A stretch of DNA of 64,000 bases from Bacteroidota bacterium (GTDB taxonomy: Bacteria > Bacteroidota > Ignavibacteria > Kapaibacteriales > UBA2268). The notes below the pieces were generated by a model. It was given only the letters and a program-made list of their open reading frames with translations. It did not search any database and was not told the origin of the DNA. The position numbers and the translations under genes are program-made. The stretch lies in assembly GCA_029974985.1 (NCBI GenBank), contig JARKQC010000063.1, positions 1-64,000 on the forward strand, in the 5' to 3' direction. Shown piece after piece: positions 35,560 to 46,388 of the stretch. Within the stretch, counting starts at the first letter, position 1, and every line of letters begins with the position of its first letter.

Positions 35560-35789
35560 ATTGTTATTTACGATTAGCATAAATATTAAAAAACTGCTCT
35601 TATGTACTATAGTATATTTATATAAAAATCACCTGCAACAATTTAGCAACAATCTTAAATTACTATTCTTAAATTTTGGGAGTAGTTTTATTAACTAATT
35701 TTCCAATTTTCAAAAATAAATGTAAAATAATATAATTTTAATACGTTAAAGTTTTGTTATATAAATTGTATAATTTTATATTTTTTAAA
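35560..35789. other. AT-rich leader before lysS, nothing recognised
   Basis: Between the tRNA terminator and lysS I see no gene, clear promoter box or riboswitch. It presumably holds the lysS promoter and a leader. Confidence 0.4.
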
Positions 35790-37310
35790 ATGATAGAAAA
35801 TAGAAGCGAACAGAGTAAACGCAGATTCGAAGAACTCGAATTGTTGGAATCAAATGGTATCAATGCATATCCATATAGTTTTGATAAAACTCATTCAAGC
35901 AAGGAAATTCTTAATAATTTTGATGATGAATCGCCCGAAAAATTAAATGATGTTTCGGTTGCAGGCAGAATAATGGCTATTAGACGTATGGGAAAAGCGT
36001 CTTTTTTTCATATTCAAGACCAAGATGGTAAAATCCAGATTTATTTCAAAAAAGATGAGTTACCCGACTTTTATGATAATCTAAAACTACTTGATATTGG
36101 TGATATTATTGGAGTTAAGGGTTATGTTTTTCGCACAAAAATGGGCGAGGTCTCTGTTCATTCAAAAAGTGTTCAATTATTGTGTAAATCCGTAGTACCT
36201 CTGCCAATTGCAAAAGAAGAAATTGATGAGCAAGGTAATAAGATTATTCACGATGCTTTTACTGATAAAGAAGCAAGATATCGAAAAAGATATTTAGATT
36301 TAATTGTAAATCCCGATATAAAAGAGACTTTCATAAAAAGAGCAAAAGTTATTTCTTTAATGAGAAAGTATTTTGATGATAATTCTTGGCTCGAAGTCGA
36401 GACTCCCGTATTACAGCCAATATACGGAGGCGCAAGCGCCAGACCATTTGTAACTCATCATAATGCTCTCGATATTCCACTATATTTACGTATTGCAGAT
36501 GAATTATATCTTAAGAGATTAATTGTTGGCGGTTTTGAAGGTGTTTACGAAATTTCTAAAAATTTCCGTAATGAAGGTATGGATAAAATGCACAATCCAG
36601 AGTTTACATCTATGGAAATTTATGTGGCATATAAAGACTATAATTGGATGATGGAGATGACTGAAAATTTAATTTGTAGTATTTGTTTAGAAGTAAATGG
36701 AACTACTGATATTGAGTTTTCGGGCAACAAAATTTCGCTTGCCGCACCGTTTAAACGCATACCTATGTTTGATTTATTCAAAGAATACACTGGAAAAGAT
36801 TTACAAGGTTTATCAAAGGAAGAACTTTACAAAGAAGCTCGTAGCATTGGGGTTAATGTTGATACAACTATGAGTACAATGAAAATATTAGATGAAATTT
36901 TCTCTGAAAAAGTCGAAGAACACCTAATTCAACCAACTTTTGTTACAGATTATCCACTTGAAATGTCGCCACTTGCAAAAAAACATCGCTCAAAAAATGG
37001 ATTAGTAGAAAGATTTGAACTTTTTATTAATGGTGGAGAAATTGCTAATTCGTTTTCTGAATTAAACGACCCACGTGACCAAAGAAGCCGTCTCGAAGAG
37101 CAATCTCTTATACGTGCCGCTGGCGATGAAGAAGCAATGACGCTCGATGAGGATTTTTTAAATGCAATAGAAATTGGAATGCCGCCTACTGCTGGTTTAG
37201 GTATCGGAATTGATAGATTAGTAATGTTAATGACGGGTGAAACTTCTATTCGTGATGTACTATTTTTCCCTCAAATGAAACCAGAAAAAACAACAAAACA
37301 AGAAAATTAA
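35790..37310 (+). CDS. lysS: Lysyl-tRNA synthetase (class II)
   Basis: 506 aa when started at the ATG at 35790; the frame could begin 12 codons earlier at 35754, but those residues ([11 protein letters not shown]) are unlike the family and the internal start gives [17 protein letters not shown], a usual N-terminus. An OB-fold anticodon-binding domain (about 50-160) is followed by the class II core: motif 1 near [20 protein letters not shown], motif 2 [18 protein letters not shown], motif 3 [12 protein letters not shown]. Charges tRNA-Lys. Hairpin terminator at 37341. Confidence 0.95.
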   Translation: MIENRSEQSKRRFEELELLESNGINAYPYSFDKTHSSKEILNNFDDESPEKLNDVSVAGRIMAIRRMGKASFFHIQDQDGKIQIYFKKDELPDFYDNLKLLDIGDIIGVKGYVFRTKMGEVSVHSKSVQLLCKSVVPLPIAKEEIDEQGNKIIHDAFTDKEARYRKRYLDLIVNPDIKETFIKRAKVISLMRKYFDDNSWLEVETPVLQPIYGGASARPFVTHHNALDIPLYLRIADELYLKRLIVGGFEGVYEISKNFRNEGMDKMHNPEFTSMEIYVAYKDYNWMMEMTENLICSICLEVNGTTDIEFSGNKISLAAPFKRIPMFDLFKEYTGKDLQGLSKEELYKEARSIGVNVDTTMSTMKILDEIFSEKVEEHLIQPTFVTDYPLEMSPLAKKHRSKNGLVERFELFINGGEIANSFSELNDPRDQRSRLEEQSLIRAAGDEEAMTLDEDFLNAIEIGMPPTAGLGIGIDRLVMLMTGETSIRDVLFFPQMKPEKTTKQEN

Positions 37311-37340
37311 TATTGGAGTTAATTTAAAAAATAATGTTAA

Positions 37341-37383
37341 AAAGCTGGAATAATTTAAAAAAAATTATTCCTGCTTTTTTTTT
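37341..37383 (+). terminator. Terminator of lysS
   Basis: AAAGCTGGAATAATTT and AAATTATTCCTGCTTT pair over 16 positions with one mismatch, followed by a T run. Confidence 0.85.
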
Positions 37384-37409
37384 ATTAATAATCATTTTAA
37401 TTGCTAAAT

Positions 37410-38477
37410 ATGCAAGAAGGATATTCAAAATTTAGTTTACTAAATATAGATAAAACAAAAAAGTTAATAGTGTTTTTTCTTTTATTGATTGTAACATTTG
37501 TAACTTGTATGGTTGCTGGAACTCAGTGGGCATATAAAGACTATCTCGAAGTTACAAATTGGCATTACGGAATTGAATATGCATTATTAATTATTATTTT
37601 TCTAAGCGCCCACGAATTTGGGCATTATATTGCGGCACGAATTCATAAAGTTGACGCTACATTACCTTATTATATACCTTTTCCACTAACAATTTCAATA
37701 AATTTCGGAACATTTGGTGCAGTAATCAAGACAAAAACTCCAATTCCAAATAGACGAGCTATGTTTGATATCGGAGTTGCAGGTCCTATAGCTGGATTTA
37801 TTGTCTGCACAATTTATTTAATTTATGGATTGATGACTTTACCCGGTATTGAGTACATTTATCATTTACATCCCGAATATATTTTTCATAATGGCGGACG
37901 AATACCTGAAACAGGTTTATTTTTTGGTGATACTTTATATTTTCATATTTTTTCGAAAATCTTCGCAAATCCAAATGGATATCTGCCTCCAATGAACGAA
38001 ATTTATCATTATCCTTTTTTAAATGTTGCTTGGTTCGGATTATTTGTAACTTCTTTAAATATGCTTCCAATGGGTCAGCTTGATGGCGGGCATACTATAT
38101 TTGCAATGTTTGGAGAAAAAATTCATTATTTAATTGCAAGAATTGTGTTTTGGATTTTGTTATTTATTGGAATTGGTGCAACTCTCGGCGTAATATATTT
38201 AATATTTCAATACGAAGCGGATAGCAATTGGCTATTGCAATTAAAAAATATATTCTTTCCAGCTCTCGATTTTATAAATAAACATTTCCCTTTTGTTTAT
38301 AAAGGTTGGACAGGTTGGCTATTATGGGCTATACTTGCAAAATTTGCTATTAAATTAAAACATCCACCTGTTAGCGATAACACTCCACTAAATCCAATAA
38401 GAATAGCAATTGGAATATTTGCTATTTTGATGCTTGTATTTAGTTTTTCCTACAATGGAATTTTTATCTTAGATTAA
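37410..38477 (+). CDS. Site-2 protease family (M50) membrane metalloprotease
   Basis: 355 aa from the ATG at 37410 (a TTG at 37401 would add three residues). About six to eight membrane segments. The zinc motif HEFGH (68-72, in FLSAHEFGHYIAAR) and the third-ligand motif NMLPMGQLDGGH are present, as in intramembrane-cleaving S2P proteases. No PDZ domain is visible, which makes it different from RseP; more like the archaeal/chloroplast EGY group. Possible role in regulated cleavage of membrane-held regulators. Stands 10 bp before typA. Confidence 0.88.
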   Translation: MQEGYSKFSLLNIDKTKKLIVFFLLLIVTFVTCMVAGTQWAYKDYLEVTNWHYGIEYALLIIIFLSAHEFGHYIAARIHKVDATLPYYIPFPLTISINFGTFGAVIKTKTPIPNRRAMFDIGVAGPIAGFIVCTIYLIYGLMTLPGIEYIYHLHPEYIFHNGGRIPETGLFFGDTLYFHIFSKIFANPNGYLPPMNEIYHYPFLNVAWFGLFVTSLNMLPMGQLDGGHTIFAMFGEKIHYLIARIVFWILLFIGIGATLGVIYLIFQYEADSNWLLQLKNIFFPALDFINKHFPFVYKGWTGWLLWAILAKFAIKLKHPPVSDNTPLNPIRIAIGIFAILMLVFSFSYNGIFILD

Positions 38478-38487
38478 AGGTTTTTTT

Positions 38488-40299
38488 ATGAGAAAAGAAA
38501 ATTTTAGAAATATTGCCATAATTGCACACGTTGATCATGGCAAAACAACACTTGTTGACCATTTATTAAGACAAAGCGGAACATTTCGCTCACATCAACA
38601 AATAGATGATAGAGTTATGGACTCTATGGATTTAGAAAGAGAACGCGGCATTACAATTTCAGCAAAAAACACATCAGTTGAATACAAAGGCATCAAAATT
38701 AATATTATGGATACACCCGGTCACGCAGACTTTGGTGGTGAGGTTGAAAGGAGTATGAGTCTTGTTGATGGTGCTTTATTACTTGTTGATGCAAGTGAGG
38801 GTCCCTTGCCGCAAACCCGTTTTGTGCTCAAAAAAGCACTCGATAAAAGTTTACCAATAATTGTTGTGATAAATAAAATTGATAGAAGCGACGCTAGGAT
38901 AGAGGAAGTAATTAACGAAATTTATGATTTATTTATAGATTTAGGTGCCGACGAGTCTCAAATTGAATTTCCAATTATTTATTCTATTGCAAAACAGGGC
39001 AAAGCATTCAAAAATTTAGGTAAACATTCTGATAATTTTGAAATTTTATTTGAGACTATTGTTAATTACATACCGGGTCCAATAGCTTCTGATGACGAGA
39101 CACCGCAATTTCTTGTAACAAGCTTAGATTATGATTCTTATGTTGGACAAATTTTAATTGGACGTTTGTCTCACGGAGCTTTAATTATGAATAAAACATA
39201 TTTATTATTAGGCGAAAATGATGAAAAGCATAATGTAAAATTTTCTGCTTTATATACTTTCAAAGGTTTACAAAAGAAAATGGTGGATAGTGTCGAAGCA
39301 GGTGATATTATTGCGATAGCTGGCGTTGAAAATGCAAAAATTGGTGATACTATCACTTCTCTTGAAAATCCAAAAGCACTCGAGCGTATTAGTGTTGACG
39401 AGCCTACAGTATCAATGATATTTTATGTAAATAATAGCCCTTTCGCAGGCACTGAAGGTCAATATCTAACAACTCGCCATCTTAAAGCACGTTTAGAAAA
39501 AGAATTATTAAGAAATGTATCAATACAAGTTAGCCCAACTGACAGAACCGATGCTTTCGAGGTTAAAGGTCGAGGTGAATTACAAATGGCTATTCTTATA
39601 GAAACTATGAGACGCGAAGGTTATGAGTTTATGGTATCTAAACCAAGAGTAATAATAAAGAAAATTGACGGGAAAATCTTAGAGCCTTATGAGTATGTTT
39701 ATATTGACGTTCCTGAAGAATTTACAGGTATCGTAAATGAAAAATTAATGAACAGAAAAGGTATTATGCAAAATATGATTAATCGCGGTCTGGGTAGAGT
39801 AGATTTAGAATTTAGAATTCCTGGGCGTGGTTTAATAGGATATAGAAATCAATTTTTAACAGATACAAAAGGTTCTGGAATTTTAAATACCTTATTTGAT
39901 GGTTATAGTGAATGGGCTGGAAATATCCCACAACGTAATACTGGTGCATTAGTAGCAGATAGAGCTGGACGCGTAACAGCTTATGCAAGCCTTGGTATGG
40001 AGGATCGCGGGGATTTGTTTGTACAAACTGGAACACAAGTATATATGGGTATGGTTATTGGAGAAAGAAATAAATCTGGCGACCTTGATATAAATATTAC
40101 AAAAGAGAAAAAACTTACTAATATGCGTGCCGCTGGCTCGGATAGTACAGTCGTTTTACGCCCCCCACGATTACTTACACTCGAACAAGCAATCGAGTTT
40201 ATCGCAGAAGATGAATTAATCGAAATTACTCCAAATAATATTAGATTAAGAAAAATGGAACTCGATTATAAAAATAGAAAACCAAAAACAAATGATTAA
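38488..40299 (+). CDS. typA: Ribosome-binding GTPase TypA/BipA
   Basis: 603 aa, usual length. Translational GTPase that helps 50S assembly and stress growth. G1 AHVDHGKTTL, the switch-I RGITISAKN stretch, G3 DTPGHADFGGEVER and G4 NKIDR are intact; the C-terminal BipA-specific parts GRGLIGYRNQFLTDTKGSG and NMRAAGSD follow. A palindromic repeat starts 50 bp past its stop. Confidence 0.97.
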   Translation: MRKENFRNIAIIAHVDHGKTTLVDHLLRQSGTFRSHQQIDDRVMDSMDLERERGITISAKNTSVEYKGIKINIMDTPGHADFGGEVERSMSLVDGALLLVDASEGPLPQTRFVLKKALDKSLPIIVVINKIDRSDARIEEVINEIYDLFIDLGADESQIEFPIIYSIAKQGKAFKNLGKHSDNFEILFETIVNYIPGPIASDDETPQFLVTSLDYDSYVGQILIGRLSHGALIMNKTYLLLGENDEKHNVKFSALYTFKGLQKKMVDSVEAGDIIAIAGVENAKIGDTITSLENPKALERISVDEPTVSMIFYVNNSPFAGTEGQYLTTRHLKARLEKELLRNVSIQVSPTDRTDAFEVKGRGELQMAILIETMRREGYEFMVSKPRVIIKKIDGKILEPYEYVYIDVPEEFTGIVNEKLMNRKGIMQNMINRGLGRVDLEFRIPGRGLIGYRNQFLTDTKGSGILNTLFDGYSEWAGNIPQRNTGALVADRAGRVTAYASLGMEDRGDLFVQTGTQVYMGMVIGERNKSGDLDINITKEKKLTNMRAAGSDSTVVLRPPRLLTLEQAIEFIAEDELIEITPNNIRLRKMELDYKNRKPKTND

Positions 40300-40348
40300 T
40301 TTTGCAAAATGCACAAGCTATTAATGTTTAATAATAGATGATTATACA

Positions 40349-40381
40349 AGATGTCCTACGGTTTTGAGTCGTAGGACATCT
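40349..40381. repeat. Palindromic element behind typA
   Basis: 5' arm AGATGTCCTACGGTT, loop TTG, 3' arm AGTCGTAGGACATCT; 13 of 15 positions pair by Watson-Crick. It lies between the convergent typA and the unknown gene at 40487. Confidence 0.8.
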
Positions 40382-40395
40382 TTTAATGCTTGAGA

Positions 40396-40466
40396 CAAGC
40401 AAGGATGCTTATCCTACCCAAATTTTACTTCAATGAAAAGGACATTGAAGCGTGCCCCATTGTCCC
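40396..40466. repeat. Two dispersed modules in inverted orientation
   Basis: 40396-40422 is the reverse complement of the GGGTAGGATAAGCATCTTGC module; 40451-40466 (CGTGCCCCATTGTCCC) is a shortened reverse copy of the CAATGGGGCATGCCC module. Both follow the palindrome behind typA. Confidence 0.65.
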
Positions 40467-40486
40467 CTACTATATTTAATTAATAA

Positions 40487-40975
40487 TTATTTTTTAATAA
40501 TATCATTAATAATTTTTTCCCATTTTTCTGAAATTAAAATCTCGTGATTAAGATTAATATCTTCCGAATCAATATAAAAGGGAATATTAATTTCTGTTGT
40601 GTCATTAGTAGATGGTGTAAAATTAAGCTCGATTTTATCTATAGATAATAAATTGCCAACATTAGATTTTATACTTCTACTAATTTTATTTGCTCTACAT
40701 TTTTTTGTTTTATTTAAATCAATTAATGTAAAATCTTCTTTTTCATTATTTTTATTTAAAAATAATAATTTTCTTTTATCTAAATCAATTCCAATATAAT
40801 AACGAGAGTTCCAAGTTTCTCTTTGAGTGATATTTAGCTCGTTTTTTTCTGCATAATTTTGGAATGTATTATATAATACTTTTTTTAGATTATTCTTTTT
40901 ATTTTTAGAAATAAATATTGGAATTGCAATTAGAGCTATAATAATAATGAATGCTAATAAAAAACTTAAATTCAT
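40487..40975 (-). CDS. Unknown protein with one N-terminal membrane segment
   Basis: 162 aa. Residues 3-22 are a membrane anchor (FLLAFIIIIALIAIPIFIS), followed by a Lys/Asn-rich soluble part with a repeating strand-like pattern (NSRYYIGIDLDKRKLLFLN). No known motif. Codon use and AT-richness match its neighbours. Its downstream side ends at the repeat region behind typA. Function cannot be assigned. Confidence 0.6.
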   Translation of the reverse strand: MNLSFLLAFIIIIALIAIPIFISKNKKNNLKKVLYNTFQNYAEKNELNITQRETWNSRYYIGIDLDKRKLLFLNKNNEKEDFTLIDLNKTKKCRANKISRSIKSNVGNLLSIDKIELNFTPSTNDTTEINIPFYIDSEDINLNHEILISEKWEKIINDIIKK

Positions 40976-41013
40976 TTTTTTATCCTTTTTTTAATATTGA
41001 AAAAAATAATAAT

Positions 41014-41040
41014 ATCATAACAATTTTTGAATGTTATGAA
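41014..41040 (-). terminator. Possible terminator after the 121-aa unknown gene
   Basis: TCATAACA (41015-41022) and TGTTATGA (41032-41039) form an 8-bp stem; on the minus strand a T-rich but interrupted tail follows. Confidence 0.4.
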
Positions 41041-41078
41041 TGAGTAAGCAAACGAAATTTAAAAGGTTAAAAAATGAA

Positions 41079-41444
41079 TTACCAAAAATAATGGAAAGGA
41101 AAAATTATTTTACGTATTATTAAATCTGGGATATTTCTATAAAATTCGTAAAATAGCTGTTGCTGATTTAGAATGATTTTAAAATCAATGTCAAATTTAA
41201 TTTTTAAATTAAAATTTGATATTACATTAAAATTCTGAAAAGATAATATATTAATTATCTCAACAGCGCTTAATATTTGCGAAGATATGGCATCAATTTT
41301 TGTTATTGATGCCGATATTGTAAAGTTATAATTAGCTTCAAAAAATTCGTTTTTATGATTATTTTGAAAAAAATAATCAATACTACTACTAAAAACAAAT
41401 AATAGTATTAATATAAAAACTAATATTTTTGAATAAATTTTCAA
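41079..41444 (-). CDS. Small unknown protein with N-terminal membrane segment
   Basis: 121 aa. An N-terminal hydrophobic stretch (residues 5-20) could be a signal anchor; the rest is rich in Ile, Phe and Asn with no motif I recognise. It follows infC by 32 bp on the same strand and might be cotranscribed, but the composition is so AT-driven that the frame could be fortuitous. Low certainty that it is a real gene. Confidence 0.4.
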   Translation of the reverse strand: MKIYSKILVFILILLFVFSSSIDYFFQNNHKNEFFEANYNFTISASITKIDAISSQILSAVEIINILSFQNFNVISNFNLKIKFDIDFKIILNQQQLFYEFYRNIPDLIIRKIIFPFHYFW

Positions 41445-41476
41445 TTTATTAACATAAATATAAATATCTTATAAAA

Positions 41477-42103
41477 TTATGATTTTTTCTTACTTTTAGC
41501 TGGGCTTAAAATTACAGATAAATTCTTTCCTTCCATTTTGATAGGAGAGTCAACTTTTGCTATATCCTGTAAATCTAATACAAAACGCTCGAGTAATTCT
41601 TTACCAATTTCGTGATGTGTGATTTCACGACCACGAAACATTACGCTTGCTTTAACTTTGTTCCCATCTTCGAGAAAATCTTTTGCATGGCGGACTTTGA
41701 AGTTAAAATCGTGAGTATCTGTACGCCATTTAAAACGAATTTCTTTCATTAATTGTTGTTGTTGATGTTTTTTGGCTAATTTTTCCTTTTTCTGTATTTC
41801 ATAAGAAAACTTACCAAAATCAATTATCTTACATACGGGCGGTTTAGCTTGTGGAGCAATTTCAACTAAATCTAATTCACGCTCTTCAGCTAATTTTAGG
41901 GCTTCGCGAGTTGGTAAAATTCCAAGCATATTTCCATCGGAATCTATTACTCTTATTTCGGGTATTTTGATTTCATGGTTAATTCTATGTGAACGTTGGG
42001 GTTCTCTGCTATTTTTTGTAGGAGCAGATTGTGAAAAAAAAATTGACTTCAAGAATTCCTCTAATAGTTTATAATAATTATAATTACTTGCGATATGCAA
42101 CAA
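41477..42103 (-). CDS. infC: Translation initiation factor IF-3
   Basis: IF-3 core from HRINHEIKIPEIRVIDSDG through the linker to the C-terminal domain (KEIRFKWRTDTHDFNFKVRHA, GKELLERFVLDLQDIA). The longest frame (208 aa from ATG at 42103) carries about 35 residues before the core. A GAGGAA sequence near 42056 precedes TTG at 42052 and the rare codon ATT at 42043 in frame, and IF-3 genes often use ATT for autoregulation, so the real start may be one of these. rpmI and rplT, its usual partners, do not follow. Confidence 0.92.
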   Translation of the reverse strand: MLHIASNYNYYKLLEEFLKSIFFSQSAPTKNSREPQRSHRINHEIKIPEIRVIDSDGNMLGILPTREALKLAEERELDLVEIAPQAKPPVCKIIDFGKFSYEIQKKEKLAKKHQQQQLMKEIRFKWRTDTHDFNFKVRHAKDFLEDGNKVKASVMFRGREITHHEIGKELLERFVLDLQDIAKVDSPIKMEGKNLSVILSPAKSKKKS

Positions 42104-42290
42104 ACTACAAAATTATATATTTTTTAGATTTTATCCTAATTATTTTTATTTTTTGTTTAATAATTGCTGATATTTTATGATTATTTTCAATTTATATTTT
42201 ATAATTAACTAAAATATTTCAAAAAACGTATTATACACAATTATATCGTCATGTAATTTTTAATTATTTGCAAATTTTAATTTTTTTGTT

Positions 42291-43499
42291 ATGATAATAA
42301 ATTTTGCTTTGCTGAATGAATTTTTCAGAGGTTTTCATATCCAAAGGTGGAATGATAGAATTCGCCCAATGGATTTAATCGAAATGGATAAGCACGCTCA
42401 TAAAATGATGATTGCTTATGTATTGGGTAAATACGAGGAATCTCGTGGAAATTTAATTAATTGGCAGATGATAATTAAGAATGGTATTTACGAACTTCTT
42501 AGAAGAATAGTAATTTCAGATATTAAATCACCAATTTATGCCGAAATTAAGAAAAATAAACCTGTATTTTTAGAGCTTAACTCTTATGTTTATAAGCAAC
42601 TCGAATCAAAAATTGATAGTGATATTTTAAAAAAGGAACTTTATGAATTTTTATTTGCTGAATTTGATTTAGATGATATTAGCCATAGAATTCTCGAAGC
42701 CGCTCATATATATTCGAGTTATTGGGAATTTCAAATAATTAGGCAATCTAATCCATTTAGTTATCAGAATATTCGTATTGAAACTGATTTATTGAATCGC
42801 ATTGATAACTACAAGGACCTACTCGGAATACAAAAATTAATAAATTTGCATACTATTTCTAATTTTATTGACCTTACAGGGCAACTTCGTTTTCAAATTC
42901 GTTGGGCACAAGCTCCGCGATTGCCTTCCACATCAGTTCTCGGGCATACTCTATTAGTTGCAATTATTTCTTATTTTTTTGCACGCGAAAATAATGCTTG
43001 TGACAAAAGATTATATAATAATTTTTTTGGTGGGCTTTTTCACGATTTGCCAGAAGCCGTTACTCGTGATATAATTTCACCAATAAAACGCTCTTCGAGT
43101 GAATTTGATAATTTAATTAAAAATCTCGAAATGGGGCTTGCTGAAAATGAAATCTTCCCTTTAATAGAAAAAGAATGGATTAATGAAATTAAATATTTTA
43201 TAATTGATGAATTTGACAATAAAATTACGATTGATAATCAAATTATTAAAGACAACATTTCTATTGATGAACTAAATCAAAAATATAATAATGATGAATT
43301 TAATCCAATAGACGGCGAAGCAATACGCTCTGCTGACCATCTTGCGGCATTTTTAGAAGCATGGCATTCGTGTAGTATTGGAATTAAAACCGAGGAGTTA
43401 GTTTCAGCCGCACAGAAAATCAAAGATAGCTATTATGATAAATCATTAGGAAATGTCCAGATTAAAAATTTATATTCAAATTTTAGAAATGTATTTTAA
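42291..43499 (+). CDS. HD-domain phosphohydrolase
   Basis: 402 aa. The HD-type metal site is seen as GHTLLVAIISYFFARE, then FHDLPEAVTRDIISPIK, and a later Asp in GEAIRSADHLAAFLEAWH. The arrangement H...HD...D with the PEA sequence resembles YfbR-like 5'-nucleotidases and related HD hydrolases. The N-terminal 150 residues (EMDKHAHKMMIAYVLGKYEE) look like a second, decayed HD half. Substrate unknown. Followed after 78 bp by uvrA. Confidence 0.78.
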   Translation: MIINFALLNEFFRGFHIQRWNDRIRPMDLIEMDKHAHKMMIAYVLGKYEESRGNLINWQMIIKNGIYELLRRIVISDIKSPIYAEIKKNKPVFLELNSYVYKQLESKIDSDILKKELYEFLFAEFDLDDISHRILEAAHIYSSYWEFQIIRQSNPFSYQNIRIETDLLNRIDNYKDLLGIQKLINLHTISNFIDLTGQLRFQIRWAQAPRLPSTSVLGHTLLVAIISYFFARENNACDKRLYNNFFGGLFHDLPEAVTRDIISPIKRSSSEFDNLIKNLEMGLAENEIFPLIEKEWINEIKYFIIDEFDNKITIDNQIIKDNISIDELNQKYNNDEFNPIDGEAIRSADHLAAFLEAWHSCSIGIKTEELVSAAQKIKDSYYDKSLGNVQIKNLYSNFRNVF

Positions 43500-43577
43500 T
43501 TTTTATTAAAAATTGAATTATATGTATTATTTTGGAAATTTTTTAATATTCGAAATTTTAAAAAAATTATTAAATAA

Positions 43578-46379
43578 GTGAAAAGCAATAGTAAAGTTAA
43601 AGAAACACAAAAATATATTAGTGTTCGTGGCGCAAAACTTCATAATTTAAAGAATATAGATGTTGATATTCCTAGAAATAAATTTACAGTTATTACGGGC
43701 GTTTCTGGTTCGGGAAAATCAAGTTTAGCATTTGATACTATTTATGCAGAGGGGCAACGTAGATTTGTAGAGTCATTATCTTCTTATGCAAGGCAATTTC
43801 TTGAGCGTATGCACAAACCTGATTGCGACTCTATTACGGGCATACCCCCTGCTATCGCTATCGAGCAAAATGTTCAATCTCGAAATCCAAGATCAACTGT
43901 TGGAACAACAACCGAAATTTATGATTATTTAAGATTATTATTTGGTAGAATTGGTCATACTTTTTGTTATAGTTGCAATAGAGAGGTAAAAAAAGATAGT
44001 CCGCAAAGTGTTACTGAGGAAATTCTTAAATCCGAACCAGGTGATAGAATATATATTGCTTTTCCCTTTAACGAAAATATTCGTGATTATAAAAGTTATA
44101 TCGAATTATATAGAGAATCTGGTTATTTTAGATTAATTAATTTAAATGATTATTCTTTAATTGATACTAATGAAAATTTTGAAGATATTGATTTTTCCGA
44201 TACTGCAGTTCTTGTCGATCGCTTAGTTTTTCGTAATGACGACGATGAAATAATTTCTCGTATTACTGATTCAGTCGAAGCCGCTTTTAAAATGTCTTCG
44301 GGGCGTTGCTATGTATTAAATGAAACAAAAAATCTTTTTATGAAATTTAGCTTACAATATGAATGCACTTATTGCGATATTTTATACGAAGAACCCGACC
44401 CAAAAATCTTTTCATTTAATAATCCGCAAGGAGCTTGCCCAAAATGCCAAGGGTTTGGAAGAACTATTGGTATTGATGAAACTCTTGTCATTCCTGATGA
44501 AACCAAATCAATTAATCAAGGAGCAATTCACCCTTTTAAAGGCGATTATATGTCTAAATATCAAATTGATTTAGTAAGAGCTTTTATCAAAAAAGGATAT
44601 GATATTCACGCTCCATATTATGCTCTAAGCGATGAGGAAAAGAATTTTGTTTGGGAAGGAAATGATAAATACATAGGTATAAATGGATTTTTTGAAATGC
44701 TCGAAGAATCTCCTCAAAAAACTCATTATAGGATAATGATTAGCCGTTATCGAGGTTATACGAAATGTACTGCTTGCAACGGCTCGCGAATACGAACTTC
44801 GGGCAGACAAGTTTTTATTGCTGGAAAAAATATTCCTCAATTAATAAATATGAATTTAGAGGATTTACAAAAATTCTTAAATAGTATTGAATTAAATGAA
44901 TACGAAACTAATATTTCCGAGCAAATTATAAACGAACTAAAATGGCGTACTAAATTACTCGTAGATATTGGTTTAGAATATATTACTCTATCGAGATTGT
45001 CGCATACTTTGTCTGGCGGTGAGTCGCAACGAATATCACTATCAACTGCACTTGGTTCATCACTTGTAGGCACTTTATATGTGTTGGACGAACCGAGTAT
45101 CGGGCTTCACCCAAGAGATACAAATCGTTTATTAGGAATTTTATACAATATAAGAAATTTAGGAAATACTGTTCTTGTAGTGGAGCATGACCCTGATATT
45201 ATTAAATTTGCTGATTATATCATTGATATTGGTCCCAAAGCGGGATTTCAAGGCGGTGAGCTTGTTTATGCTGGTGCTTATGAGGGGATATTATCTTCTG
45301 AAAAGTCGCTCACAGGGAAATATCTCACAGGGAAAATTAAAATTCCAATACCTAAAAAAAATATAAGTAAACATAAAAAAAAGATTACTATTAATAATCC
45401 TCGAATTAATAATCTTAAATTTGATACACTACAAATTCCATTAAATTCTATTGTCGTTGTTACAGGGGTTTCTGGTTCGGGAAAAAGTACACTTGTAAAA
45501 GATGTGATTTTTTCGGGTATAAAAAGAAATATAGGTTCTTATCAACTGAAAACAGGTAGAACAGATATGATTACGGGCTATGATAGTATTGAGTTTATCG
45601 AAATGGTGGACCAATCTTCACTTGGAAAATCATCACGCTCTACACCCGCTACTTATACCAAAAGTTTTGATTATATTAGAGAGTGTTTCGCCTCCACACA
45701 GCAATCTATACAACTTGGTTGGCGTGCAGGTCATTTTTCTTTTAACGTTCCGGGTGGACGTTGTGAAGCCTGCGAAGGCGAAGGAATCATAACTGTTGAA
45801 ATGCAGTTTTTGCCCGACGTTTCATTAGAATGTGAATCATGCAAAGGAACGCGTTATAAAAAAGAAGTCCGTAATATACTTTATAATGGAAAATCTATCG
45901 TAGATGTGCTTAATATGACTGTTGACGAAGCTATCATTTTTTTCAAAGATGTTCCGCGAATTGTCAAAAAATTAAGTGTTTTACAAGATGTTGGTCTTGG
46001 ATATTTACAATTAGGGCAACCCTCGACAATGTTAAGCGGCGGTGAGTCTCAAAGAGTAAAATTAGCGGCATCGCTGGAGTCTAATGTCGAGGGTAATACA
46101 CTTTATATTTTTGATGAGCCTACGACGGGTTTACATCCCGATGATATATCGAAATTAATAATCTGTTTTGATAAACTTGTTAAAAAAGGTCATTCTGTAA
46201 TTATTATTGAGCATAATTTAAGCGTAATTTCAGCCGCTGATTTTATAGTAGATTTAGGACCCGAGGCCGGTGATCGCGGTGGTTATATCGTTGCTACAGG
46301 AACTCCACAGCAAATATCACAAGCTGAAAACTCATATACAAGCATTGCTCTAAAAGAATATTTTGAAAAAAATTTATAG
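43578..46379 (+). CDS. uvrA: UvrABC excinuclease subunit A
   Basis: 933 aa with a GTG start at 43578. UvrA finds bulky DNA lesions in nucleotide excision repair. Two ABC ATPase units: Walker [15 protein letters not shown] near 40 and [15 protein letters not shown] near 632; signatures LSGGESQRI and LSGGESQRV; zinc-binding cysteines in [21 protein letters not shown] and [17 protein letters not shown]. All three zinc modules appear complete. MFS transporter gene starts 9 bp after. Confidence 0.97.
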   Translation: MKSNSKVKETQKYISVRGAKLHNLKNIDVDIPRNKFTVITGVSGSGKSSLAFDTIYAEGQRRFVESLSSYARQFLERMHKPDCDSITGIPPAIAIEQNVQSRNPRSTVGTTTEIYDYLRLLFGRIGHTFCYSCNREVKKDSPQSVTEEILKSEPGDRIYIAFPFNENIRDYKSYIELYRESGYFRLINLNDYSLIDTNENFEDIDFSDTAVLVDRLVFRNDDDEIISRITDSVEAAFKMSSGRCYVLNETKNLFMKFSLQYECTYCDILYEEPDPKIFSFNNPQGACPKCQGFGRTIGIDETLVIPDETKSINQGAIHPFKGDYMSKYQIDLVRAFIKKGYDIHAPYYALSDEEKNFVWEGNDKYIGINGFFEMLEESPQKTHYRIMISRYRGYTKCTACNGSRIRTSGRQVFIAGKNIPQLINMNLEDLQKFLNSIELNEYETNISEQIINELKWRTKLLVDIGLEYITLSRLSHTLSGGESQRISLSTALGSSLVGTLYVLDEPSIGLHPRDTNRLLGILYNIRNLGNTVLVVEHDPDIIKFADYIIDIGPKAGFQGGELVYAGAYEGILSSEKSLTGKYLTGKIKIPIPKKNISKHKKKITINNPRINNLKFDTLQIPLNSIVVVTGVSGSGKSTLVKDVIFSGIKRNIGSYQLKTGRTDMITGYDSIEFIEMVDQSSLGKSSRSTPATYTKSFDYIRECFASTQQSIQLGWRAGHFSFNVPGGRCEACEGEGIITVEMQFLPDVSLECESCKGTRYKKEVRNILYNGKSIVDVLNMTVDEAIIFFKDVPRIVKKLSVLQDVGLGYLQLGQPSTMLSGGESQRVKLAASLESNVEGNTLYIFDEPTTGLHPDDISKLIICFDKLVKKGHSVIIIEHNLSVISAADFIVDLGPEAGDRGGYIVATGTPQQISQAENSYTSIALKEYFEKNL

Positions 46380-46388
46380 GGGAAAAAA

